5,203 bases of DNA from a candidate division WOR-1 bacterium RIFOXYB2_FULL_48_7 (GTDB lineage Bacteria; Margulisbacteria; WOR-1; O2-12-FULL-45-9; XYB2-FULL-48-7): contig MEUF01000014.1 in the NCBI GenBank assembly GCA_001771615.1, positions 7,970 to 13,172 on the forward strand, in the 5' to 3' direction. Positions 1 to 5,203 of this stretch are shown here, piece after piece. The notes under the pieces were generated by a model that saw nothing but the letters and a program-made list of their open reading frames with translations, was not told where the DNA came from and did no database searches. The position numbers were made by a program, and so were the translations under genes. The number at the start of each line of letters is the position of its first letter. Within the stretch, counting starts at the first letter, position 1.

Positions 1-2
1 CC

Positions 3-119
3 TTGGTGATTGGTTATGTGGCTGGCAGCGGGGATGATGGAAGTGCTGGCCCGGGAGCAAATAAAAACAGTATACAGGGACAAAAGGTTACAACGTTCAT
101 AGATCAGATAATTGAATAA
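3..119 (+). CDS. C-terminal tail of an unrecognised protein (5' end outside window)
   Basis: The reading frame is open from the window edge to a TAA at 117-119, giving about 38 residues. The tail contains a Gly/Asp/Ser-rich stretch (AGSGDDGSAGPGANKNS) followed by a short, probably helical end (TTFIDQIIE). I do not recognise a family. The Gly-rich part looks like a linker or extracellular segment, but that is only an impression. The stop codon is part of the ribosome site of the next gene (TAAGGGGGAAAGG then ATG at 130), so the two genes are probably co-transcribed and may be translationally coupled. A short independent ORF starting at TTG 3 or GTG 18 cannot be excluded. A longer gene cut by the window edge is more likely, because the frame has no stop up to the edge. 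Confidence 0.5.
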   Translation: MVIGYVAGSGDDGSAGPGANKNSIQGQKVTTFIDQIIE

Positions 120-129
120 GGGGGAAAGG
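118..129 (+). promoter_or_regulatory. Ribosome binding site that sets the hydrolase start
   Basis: A purine run, AAGGGGGAAAGG, lies directly before the ATG at 130. It overlaps the TAA stop of the upstream frame. It supports ATG 130 rather than the in-frame TTG at 112, which lies inside the upstream coding region and has no comparable site. Confidence 0.7.
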
Positions 130-1026
130 ATGAAAAGATATTATTTTATATTTATTTTATTATATTTAGTCATTTATAGTTGTCCAGCTCATGCCAAGAA
201 ATTTAAAAATAGTTATTCCGAGCCAGAGAAATATACATTTGAAGACCTTAAGTCAGCCGCCAAATCATATCGCGGTCATTTCTCTTTTTATAATTACTAT
301 CAACCAGATAATGCCATGGCAGCGCTTCCCGCGCAGTCCCCTGATGGCGCGCCAACTTATGTCACTGCTGCAAAAATAAGAAGGCTTCGGGCTCAGAGTT
401 GGTATTACTTTTATCAATTTCCCTGGGATGATCCACATCTTAAAGACGGTGACATTGTTTTTATCCGGGGAGGGGATAAGGTTTCAGATATTGTTCGTTG
501 TTTTAGTACTTGGACCCATACGGCGATGATATATAATAAGGAGAAAAGAAAATCATATGAATCGCAAAATATCAATGGTGTAAATTATTATGATTATGAA
601 ACAGCCTGGACGAACATTGTCGCCTATTCAGCAAAACGAGCCAATATCCCCAATAGTAAACAAGCGGTCATTAATTCTGCAAACACCTATATTGGGAAGC
701 CGTATTTTCCTTCCGTTAATAAATCATCTCTGACACTAACTGGCTGGTTTAATAAGTGGAGCGACAAAAACGATAATGATTCAATGTATTGTTCCAAGTT
801 GGTCTGGCTGACTTATAAACCATATATTGACCTTGACTCTGATCGGACGACTTCGATACTATTTGGTAGCTTTTTCCATGGGCAGATGGATTGTGGTATT
901 TTTAACTGGAATGCCTGGATCGGAGTTTCACCGGATGATGTATACTATTCCAAGAATGTGGGGAAGGATATTGTTCTTAATGGACAAGGGTCGCTCAATG
1001 AACCACTGGCAGATTCGATTTTTTAG
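130..1026 (+). CDS. Secreted permuted NlpC/P60 (YiiX/YaeF-type) papain-like cysteine hydrolase
   Basis: The product is a 298-residue exported protein of the permuted papain-fold group (YaeF/YiiX-like, NlpC/P60 clan). Residues 1-22 form a signal peptide: a KR start, a hydrophobic core at 5-17 and a cleavage motif AHA at 20-22. Cys18 after IYS resembles a lipobox, but Tyr at -2 is poor. In the permuted order His precedes Cys. The block GDIVFIRGG is at 107-115 and catalytic-type His130 is in WTHTAMIY. Glu144 is in YESQ, IGKPYF is at 188-193, and nucleophile-type Cys221 is in MYCSKLVW. The family usually has CSE where this protein has CSK. A GVSPDDVYYS block near 265-274 also fits YiiX-like proteins. 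Family members cleave amide or ester bonds in peptidoglycan peptides or lipids; the substrate here is unknown. Residues 23-100 are an unassigned Tyr-rich region. ATG 130 is chosen for its ribosome site and signal peptide. The gene overlaps the next one by 29 bases. Its base composition is clearly AT-rich. Confidence 0.8.
   Translation: MKRYYFIFILLYLVIYSCPAHAKKFKNSYSEPEKYTFEDLKSAAKSYRGHFSFYNYYQPDNAMAALPAQSPDGAPTYVTAAKIRRLRAQSWYYFYQFPWDDPHLKDGDIVFIRGGDKVSDIVRCFSTWTHTAMIYNKEKRKSYESQNINGVNYYDYETAWTNIVAYSAKRANIPNSKQAVINSANTYIGKPYFPSVNKSSLTLTGWFNKWSDKNDNDSMYCSKLVWLTYKPYIDLDSDRTTSILFGSFFHGQMDCGIFNWNAWIGVSPDDVYYSKNVGKDIVLNGQGSLNEPLADSIF
986..990 (+). promoter_or_regulatory. Ribosome binding site of the propeller gene, inside the hydrolase gene
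   Basis: AAGGG lies seven bases before the ATG at 998, within the last codons of the hydrolase gene. It favours 998 over the in-frame ATG at 980, whose nearest purine site (AAGGA at 964-968) is about 11 bases away. Start 998 also places the signal peptide at the extreme N-terminus. Confidence 0.55.
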
Positions 1027-2140
1027 CTTGTTGGCGGCGATTGTATTATGGGTTGGTCAAGCGGATTGCCAAGCAAAATACGCCTATGCAATCCGCTATG
1101 GCACTATTAGCCTAGCCGGAATTGTTTATTCAACAGCGCACCTCGATCAATTTGACTTAAAAGATGACTCACTAATATCTAGCATACCAATTAATTCAAC
1201 CTACAACTCAGCCACCATTTTAGATAATGATCGGATTATCCTCTGCAGTACGCAGGACACCAAGCATGGCCCTGGTGGAGCAGACATTTATAGCCTCAAG
1301 CAGAAGAAGATAATTGATAGTTTTAAGTTGAGTGGGGCTTATCCCAAAATGGCAGCTATAGTTAATGACAAGATCTGTATAACAACGGGTAAAAAAATAG
1401 AAGGGTTTGATCGACTGATCTGTTGGCCGGCGATTGAGATATTCGATCGTGTTACTCTTAGTAAAATTGCAGATTTAAATTTTCGTAGGGACGAGCGTAT
1501 CGAAGAGTCAATCTCAATCGATCCAATTACTAATAAGCTTTACTTTTTAGGTTGGAATACAGCATGGGAGCCGTTTTTTGATGGGGGACTAATAGGTGAA
1601 ATTGATATCAAAACAACTAAAGTTGTCAAGCAAATTGAAGCTGGTTGGAATTTTGGTGGGGGAAGTGGAATTGAAATTGCTGTAAATAATCTTTACTGTT
1701 CAGCTATTTATCCTTCTTCTGGTGAAGGATACAAAAACGAAGCAGATCGCAGACTAAATAATAGGCTCTTTGTTTTTGATCCTGTCAATTTTAAGATTAT
1801 CAAGACCATTAATATTTCAATATTAGCAACCCAATTAAAATATGTTCCGGAAGTAAATCATTTATTTATCGCACATGCCAGTTGGAGCGAGAAAACACCA
1901 CAGTATATTGAAATTCTTGATTGCACCACAGACAATATTATTGCTAGAATCTCAATGAAAGGAATTCGGCGAATGGCTTATGTTGGTAACCATAAGTTAT
2001 ATGTTTCCAACTCTGGTGGGCCGAATTTTGGTTCAAATGGGAGAGGGAATATCGCGGTAATAGATGTCCGGACAAACAAGATAATTAAGCGAATACCCGG
2101 GGAATACGCGCCAATTGCCTATAATTTTGAAGCAAAATAG
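998..2140 (+). CDS. Secreted seven-bladed YVTN/WD-like beta-propeller protein
   Basis: The product has 380 residues. Residues 1-26 are a signal peptide: Arg7, a hydrophobic core at 8-20 and a possible signal peptidase I site after CQA. Cys24 after QAD does not form a good lipobox. The rest is built from seven copies of a strand-turn-strand motif of the form IxxxDxxTxKIIxxI. Copies begin near residues 49, 95, 146, 199, 257, 304 and 352, spaced 46-58 residues apart. Clear examples are IEIFDRVTLSKIADL, LFVFDPVNFKIIKTI and IAVIDVRTNKIIKRI. This pattern is typical of YVTN-type propellers, and seven copies match one closed propeller. Between motifs lie strands such as ITNKLYFLG and NHKLYVSN. No catalytic motif is visible, so a binding or scaffold role outside the cytoplasm is most likely. 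The 29-base overlap with the hydrolase gene suggests coupled expression. The reading frame is open upstream to 827, but that part is antiphase to the hydrolase gene and has no good start. Confidence 0.75.
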   Translation: MNHWQIRFFSLLAAIVLWVGQADCQAKYAYAIRYGTISLAGIVYSTAHLDQFDLKDDSLISSIPINSTYNSATILDNDRIILCSTQDTKHGPGGADIYSLKQKKIIDSFKLSGAYPKMAAIVNDKICITTGKKIEGFDRLICWPAIEIFDRVTLSKIADLNFRRDERIEESISIDPITNKLYFLGWNTAWEPFFDGGLIGEIDIKTTKVVKQIEAGWNFGGGSGIEIAVNNLYCSAIYPSSGEGYKNEADRRLNNRLFVFDPVNFKIIKTINISILATQLKYVPEVNHLFIAHASWSEKTPQYIEILDCTTDNIIARISMKGIRRMAYVGNHKLYVSNSGGPNFGSNGRGNIAVIDVRTNKIIKRIPGEYAPIAYNFEAK

Positions 2141-2267
2141 GCAAATATAAGAGAATAGACAGATAACATATATGTGAGGTTATGTTAGGTCTCGAAATGG
2201 CCAGATTTGCTTAATTGACTTTCCTCTCTATTGAATGCTACCATTTTGCTAAAGGTAGGGTGTAATT
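2141..2267 (+). promoter_or_regulatory. Intergenic region with probable sigma70 promoter for the DUF2892 gene
   Basis: A -35 candidate TTGACT (2215-2220) lies 18 bases before a -10 candidate TACCAT (2239-2244). The -10 is preceded by TGC, an extended -10 feature. Transcription would start near 2250 and give a leader of only about 17 bases, with AAAGG/AGGG (2251-2260) as ribosome site before the ATG at 2268. The -10 matches consensus at four of six positions, so this is a moderate call. An AT-rich inverted repeat (TAACATA at 2164-2170, TATGTTA at 2181-2187) follows the propeller gene. It has no T-run and is not a convincing terminator. Confidence 0.45.
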
Positions 2268-2474
2268 ATGGATATTAAGAAGAATGAAAACATGTTTGAT
2301 CGGTTCATCAAGATTCTCATCGGGATCATCGTTTTATACTTTGCCATCTACTATAAAGTTAACATTTGGCTGATGCTGGTTGTTTTGTTTGGCTCGCTCT
2401 GGTTTATAATCACCGGCCTAATTGGCTATTGCCCCTTGTATAATCTACTTGGCATAAATACCGCTAAAAAGTAG
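2268..2474 (+). CDS. DUF2892 (YgaP-type transmembrane domain) small inner-membrane protein
   Basis: The product is a 68-residue protein with the hallmarks of DUF2892. It has an N-terminal Asn-containing lead-in and then MFDRFIKILIGI (9-20), matching the family pattern of an amphipathic DR-IR-ILG segment. Two hydrophobic segments follow at about 16-29 and 33-52. The signature end is GYCPLYNLLGIN (53-64), with the conserved Cys55-Pro56 and Tyr58. In the E. coli protein YgaP this domain anchors a rhodanese (sulfurtransferase) domain in the inner membrane. Here it stands alone, as in many bacteria, and its function is not known. Length and start match the family; AAAGG/AGGG lies before ATG 2268. 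The next gene downstream is a cysteine-desulfurase-like enzyme, 85 bases away. That fits a sulfur theme but does not prove one. Confidence 0.85.
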   Translation: MDIKKNENMFDRFIKILIGIIVLYFAIYYKVNIWLMLVVLFGSLWFIITGLIGYCPLYNLLGINTAKK

Positions 2475-2500
2475 GCTAAACCGCAATATAGAGCCTTTCT
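2473..2500 (+). terminator. Weak hairpin with short T-rich tail after the DUF2892 gene
   Basis: AGGCT (2473-2477, overlapping the stop codon) can pair with AGCCT (2492-2496), followed by TTCTT. The stem is only five base pairs with a 14-base loop and the T-tract is interrupted. It would at best be a partial terminator, leaving read-through into the PLP enzyme gene possible. Confidence 0.2.
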
Positions 2501-2527
2501 TCGGGATTACCCCATAAAGAGTGAAAT

Positions 2528-2558
2528 TCCGACAATAATTTGTCGAAAAATGGTCGGA
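2528..2558 (+). promoter_or_regulatory. Nested inverted repeats directly before the PLP enzyme start codon
   Basis: CGACAA (2530-2535) and TTGTCG (2540-2545) form a perfect six-pair hairpin with loop TAAT. TCCGAC (2528-2533) can instead pair with GTCGGA (2553-2558). The two pairings share bases 2530-2533 and exclude each other. The second stem ends two bases before the ATG at 2560 and would cover the ribosome entry region. No good Shine-Dalgarno sequence is visible there. This could be an operator or a leader-RNA switch, and I cannot tell which. Confidence 0.35.
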
Positions 2559-2559
2559 C

Positions 2560-4131
2560 ATGTATTTTACAACTCGTAAAGCTAGCGCAGTCAAACTATT
2601 TGCTCTGGATGGTTGCCGGCCGACCAGGCAAGCATTAGGCAAATATTTTAAAGGTGAGCGCCTGGATGTTGCCCATCTGGGTAGACTGGCTGTCGGCAGC
2701 GGGACCAAGGTTAAAGTCTTTGATCCGGTCAGCGGACAACCTCTAAAAGAAGTAACCTCACTTGACTTGAATTATGCTGCCACAAAACCCCTGCTTGTTC
2801 CTGTTGCTGATGCCGCCCTGGAACTGGAAACCAGCTTTCGAGCCAATGCCGGCAGAGGGGCAGGGCCAAAAGGGGAAATTATCACCGAGGCCCTGGAGCA
2901 GTCACGTCAGGCAATTGGTGAATTTTTCGAATACGACCCGCAAAATCATGTTGTGGCCTTTGCTCCAAATACCAGCACGGGGATGCATCTTCTAACGACC
3001 TTAGCCGTCAGAGACCCCCAAACCTTTTTTGTTGTTTCTCCAGCGGCGCACCATTCCACCATGCTGCCAGCCAGAGAGACAGGCCATTTTACATATTTTA
3101 AACTCAATCCGAATGGCTCCTATAATTTAGATCATATGGAAAAGATGCTTAAATATATTTATGTTTCCAGGCATCCGGTTATATGCATTGAATCTTCCTC
3201 CAACGTTACCGGTTATAAACATCCTATAAAAGAAATTTGTGCCCTGGCTAAAAAATACGGGGCCATGGTACTAATTGATCACGCACAGGGAGCCTCTTCA
3301 ATGGCCATCAACTTGAATGAATTACCAGGCAGAGTTGCCTTGGCAATCTCTGGCCATAAACTATATGCCCGGGATGGAAGTGGGGCAATTGTCGCCCCCA
3401 GAGATTTTTTAACCGGCCCAGCTATCGTCCCTTCTGGCGGAACAATTACCGGAGTGACTTTTAAAAGAATCATGTATGCTGGACCACCACATAACATGGA
3501 ACCAGGGACTCCCGCATATATTGCACAAGCCTCGTTGGGTAAGGCGGTAATTACTCTTACTCAAGCTGGCTTAAATGAAATCGCTGATGCAGAAGAACGT
3601 CTGACCAGGTTGCTGATGGCCCAAATTACCCAAGTTAACGGATTACGAGTTTTGGGAGAACCAAATCTTGATCTTGTCCCCCGTGGTCCCATAATCAGCT
3701 TCACCATGACTGATTCAGAAGGGAATCATATCCCGCCCGGCTTCATATTAAAAGCATTAGAAGCTTTTTATGGAATAGAATCACGACCGGGGCAATTTTG
3801 CGCTCATCCATTAGTCTATTTTTTACAGGGAGCTAGCGAAGAGCAGGCTTACGAACACGCGGCTAGGCACCAGGCAAGGGGTCGGGCAGGTTGCGCAGCA
3901 TTACCAGGTGATGAAAAATATCATGCCGCTCGTCTTAGTTTTGGATTCCCTACCAATGAACAGCACTTATTAATGGTCCCACAATATCTTCAAACAGTGC
4001 GCAGTCTTTGGAGCGACGGATCAGCACTCAGGCTTGATGCCGAGCGCGGCGAATTTTTTATTCCCGGACAACCGCGCAGTCTGACACAAGGGACCTTTTC
4101 TCTCGGCCAAAGCACCCCCTACAAGATATAA
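2560..4131 (+). CDS. Class V aminotransferase-fold PLP enzyme, cysteine-desulfurase-like (SufS/CsdB group), with N-terminal extension
   Basis: The product has 523 residues, against about 400 for SufS. The core starts near residue 67 with SLDLNYAATKP, equivalent to the LDNAAT start of the family. Family landmarks follow in order: a phosphate-loop-like NTSTGMHLL (137-145), HHST (164-167, PLP-stacking His), ESSSNVTG (211-218), IDHAQGASS with Asp240 and Gln243, SGHK with PLP-lysine Lys267, and EPGTPAY (314-320). Then come SRPGQFCAHPL with Cys414, at the position of the SufS persulfide cysteine, and RLSFGFPTNEQ (458-468). The role may be sulfur removal from cysteine or a related beta-elimination or transamination. 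The context RPGQFCAHP and the 40-odd residues between Cys414 and RLSF differ from classic SufS, so the substrate is uncertain. Residues 1-65 and about 490-523 are extensions I cannot assign. ATG 2560 is the first start after an in-frame stop at 2536, but it has only a weak ribosome site. The sampled GC content is higher than in the hydrolase and propeller genes. Confidence 0.8.
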   Translation: MYFTTRKASAVKLFALDGCRPTRQALGKYFKGERLDVAHLGRLAVGSGTKVKVFDPVSGQPLKEVTSLDLNYAATKPLLVPVADAALELETSFRANAGRGAGPKGEIITEALEQSRQAIGEFFEYDPQNHVVAFAPNTSTGMHLLTTLAVRDPQTFFVVSPAAHHSTMLPARETGHFTYFKLNPNGSYNLDHMEKMLKYIYVSRHPVICIESSSNVTGYKHPIKEICALAKKYGAMVLIDHAQGASSMAINLNELPGRVALAISGHKLYARDGSGAIVAPRDFLTGPAIVPSGGTITGVTFKRIMYAGPPHNMEPGTPAYIAQASLGKAVITLTQAGLNEIADAEERLTRLLMAQITQVNGLRVLGEPNLDLVPRGPIISFTMTDSEGNHIPPGFILKALEAFYGIESRPGQFCAHPLVYFLQGASEEQAYEHAARHQARGRAGCAALPGDEKYHAARLSFGFPTNEQHLLMVPQYLQTVRSLWSDGSALRLDAERGEFFIPGQPRSLTQGTFSLGQSTPYKI

Positions 4132-4141
4132 TAAATCCAAT

Positions 4142-4170
4142 TTGACTGTTTTGACTATTCTGAATATAAT
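4142..4170 (+). promoter_or_regulatory. Near-consensus sigma70 promoter for the membrane sensor gene
   Basis: TTGACT (4142-4147) lies 17 bases before a perfect TATAAT (4165-4170). Transcription is expected near 4177, giving a leader of about 24 bases before the proposed start at 4201. The heptamer TTTGACT occurs twice, at 4141-4147 and 4150-4156; the second copy is too close to the -10 to act as its -35. The promoter begins 10 bases after the PLP enzyme stop codon. Confidence 0.75.
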
Positions 4171-4187
4171 TAGCCCAGCAATTTCTT

Positions 4188-4193
4188 AAGGAG
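4188..4193 (+). promoter_or_regulatory. Strong Shine-Dalgarno site preceding an ATT codon
   Basis: AAGGAG is a near-perfect ribosome site. Seven bases (4194-4200) separate it from ATT at 4201; another ATT is at 4198, four bases away. The first ATG, GTG or TTG in this frame is the TTG at 4213, 19 bases from the site, which is too far for normal initiation. The site therefore points to an ATT start. Confidence 0.7.
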
Positions 4194-4200
4194 ATTTATT

Positions 4201-5203
4201 ATTTTACTTATATTGGCTGCCCTGGGAAATGTCTGTTTGGGACTGTTGGTCTATCTTAACGACAGAAAAAACCAAATCAACATATCGTATGCCATTACCG
4301 CCTGTTTTATCGCTTTCTGGTCATTGAATATCTATTTTGCCATGCAAACACAGAGCCCGGCCGAGATCCTATTCTACAATAAACTGGCTTTAATTATATT
4401 CATTTTTATACCAATCCCTTTTATTTATTTCTTTTCAGTTTTCCCAAAAGAAGAAATAACCCCGCGCACTTACCAATTAACCGCCTGGATTATATTAGCT
4501 GGCTTTTTTTCCTTGTTGACACTTAGCGACCTTTTGGTTAAAGGGATAGACCCCTCCACATTAAGTATTCAGCCGGGCGATTCATATTTTCTTGTTGTCC
4601 TGTATGCAATCGGTTTTATGTTTTTTGCTTTCTGGCGGCTGGCAGAAAAATACAACAACAGCGTCGGGATACAAAGGCAACAAATCAGGTATGTCCTGGC
4701 TGGTTTTTTTCTTGGCTTCAGCTTTCCTGTTTTGGCCAACCTAATCCTTCCCCTCTTTAATCTTACCAGCCTGACGGCCTGGGGGCCGTTATCAACAATA
4801 TTTACGGTAGCGGCCATTTCCTATGCTATTACCAAAACCAGGCTGATGGATATTTCCGTGGTCATAAGCCGAACTATTGCCGGAGCCATAACTATGGCTA
4901 TTTATTCGGCAATATATTTAACTTTTATTTATATTTGGCGGTCAAATTACATTGCTAACCTGAATTGGCTGTTTATTGCCTCTAATCTTGGCTTTGCCTT
5001 GTTGATTGGCGAAACATTTACCTCGTTAAGACTATATATTCAGACATCCTCGGACAAATTAATCCTTCGCGGCAAGTATGACTATTACAAAGAGCTCTCC
5101 AGCATCACCACAGAAATATCCAAGCACCTTTCGATGGAAAACATCCTTAATACTTTACACAAAGCCTTTTATGACATAATTGAAGTCGCCAATCCTCGCG
5201 TTT
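4201..5203 (+). CDS. Multi-pass membrane sensor, probably 7TM-type histidine kinase with GAF-like domain (3' end outside window; ATT start)
   Basis: The frame is open from a TAG at 4171 to the window end, giving 334 codons from ATT 4201. About nine hydrophobic segments are seen, near residues 1-19, 28-47, 56-80, 92-112, 129-147, 162-185, 194-211, 224-246 and 252-270. QRQQIRYVLAGFFLGF (158-173), GPLSTIFTVAAISYAITKTR (195-214) and LMDISVVISR (215-224) match the end of the 7TM sensor region of histidine kinases and related ComP-like proteins. These are often followed by two more helices, as here. A charged linker with KYDYYKELSSITTEIS (292-307) and SMENILNTLHKAF (311-323) then leads into what looks like the start of a GAF domain. 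Histidine kinase catalytic motifs would lie beyond the window, so a GGDEF or PP2C output is also possible. The protein would sit in the inner membrane and signal to the cytoplasm. It has its own strong promoter and ribosome site, but no standard start codon at the expected position. Starting at ATT gives a normal beginning, (M)LLILAALGNVCLG. Confidence 0.75.
   Translation, partial: MLLILAALGNVCLGLLVYLNDRKNQINISYAITACFIAFWSLNIYFAMQTQSPAEILFYNKLALIIFIFIPIPFIYFFSVFPKEEITPRTYQLTAWIILAGFFSLLTLSDLLVKGIDPSTLSIQPGDSYFLVVLYAIGFMFFAFWRLAEKYNNSVGIQRQQIRYVLAGFFLGFSFPVLANLILPLFNLTSLTAWGPLSTIFTVAAISYAITKTRLMDISVVISRTIAGAITMAIYSAIYLTFIYIWRSNYIANLNWLFIASNLGFALLIGETFTSLRLYIQTSSDKLILRGKYDYYKELSSITTEISKHLSMENILNTLHKAFYDIIEVANPRV

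Noticed and set aside
112..132. TTG 112 as the start of the hydrolase gene
   Set aside because: It lies inside the upstream frame, lacks a ribosome site and would put charged residues before the signal peptide. ATG 130 has an adjacent purine-rich site.
179..186. Lipoprotein lipobox at Cys18 of the hydrolase
   Set aside because: The sequence IYSC has Tyr at -2, which is unusual. A better signal peptidase I site (AHA) follows at residues 20-22.
827..997. 5' extension of the propeller gene to 827
   Set aside because: This part overlaps the conserved C-terminal half of the hydrolase in another frame and would bury the signal peptide inside the protein. ATG 998 has AAGGG at seven bases.
2164..2187. 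AT-rich inverted repeat as terminator of the first cluster
   Set aside because: The stem is mostly A-T pairs with a 10-base loop, and no T-run follows.
2445..2708. Minus-strand open frame over the start of the PLP enzyme gene
   Set aside because: It has no family resemblance and lies antisense across the DUF2892 gene end and the PLP gene start, so it is a shadow frame.
4213..4215. TTG 4213 as the sensor gene start
   Set aside because: It is 19 bases from the AAGGAG site, far beyond normal spacing, and would shorten the first membrane segment. It remains the fallback if ATT is not used.
4569..4817. Minus-strand open frame inside the sensor gene
   Set aside because: It is antisense to a well-supported membrane domain, and its translation shows no recognisable features.

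Overview
This is a bacterial window with every gene on the + strand. It shows Shine-Dalgarno sites, sigma70-type promoters, Sec signal peptides and a bacterial 7TM sensor. Base composition is AT-leaning and uneven. Nothing fixes the phylum. The envelope-sensor and DUF2892 content would suit many Gram-negative or candidate-phylum genomes, so I do not name an organism.

Region 1 (1-2140) looks like one co-transcribed cluster of at least three reading frames. It holds the C-terminal tail of an unrecognised protein, a secreted permuted NlpC/P60 (YiiX/YaeF-type) cysteine hydrolase, and a secreted seven-bladed YVTN-like beta-propeller. The ribosome site of the hydrolase overlaps the upstream stop codon. 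The hydrolase and propeller genes overlap by 29 bases. The second and third proteins both carry export signals, so a shared job at the cell envelope or outside the cell is reasonable but unproven.

Region 2 (2141-4131) starts with a 127-base gap holding a plausible promoter. A 68-residue DUF2892 membrane protein follows. Next is a 523-residue class V aminotransferase-fold PLP enzyme that keeps the lysine, Asp/Gln, His and Cys positions of cysteine desulfurases (SufS/CsdB group). DUF2892 is the membrane part of the rhodanese YgaP, so a link to sulfur handling is possible. A nested set of inverted repeats sits directly before the PLP enzyme start codon.

Region 3 (4132-5203) holds a near-consensus sigma70 promoter (TTGACT-17-TATAAT) and a strong AAGGAG ribosome site. 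They precede a long reading frame that runs off the window. It encodes a multi-pass membrane sensor, probably a histidine kinase of the 7TM type with a GAF-like domain beginning near the window end. No ATG, GTG or TTG stands at the proper distance from the ribosome site. An ATT codon stands exactly there, so this gene probably uses a rare ATT start, or the ATG has mutated or been misread. This is the most notable feature of the window. I see no clear new defence or mobile system: no transposase, tRNA, rRNA or CRISPR array was recognised.
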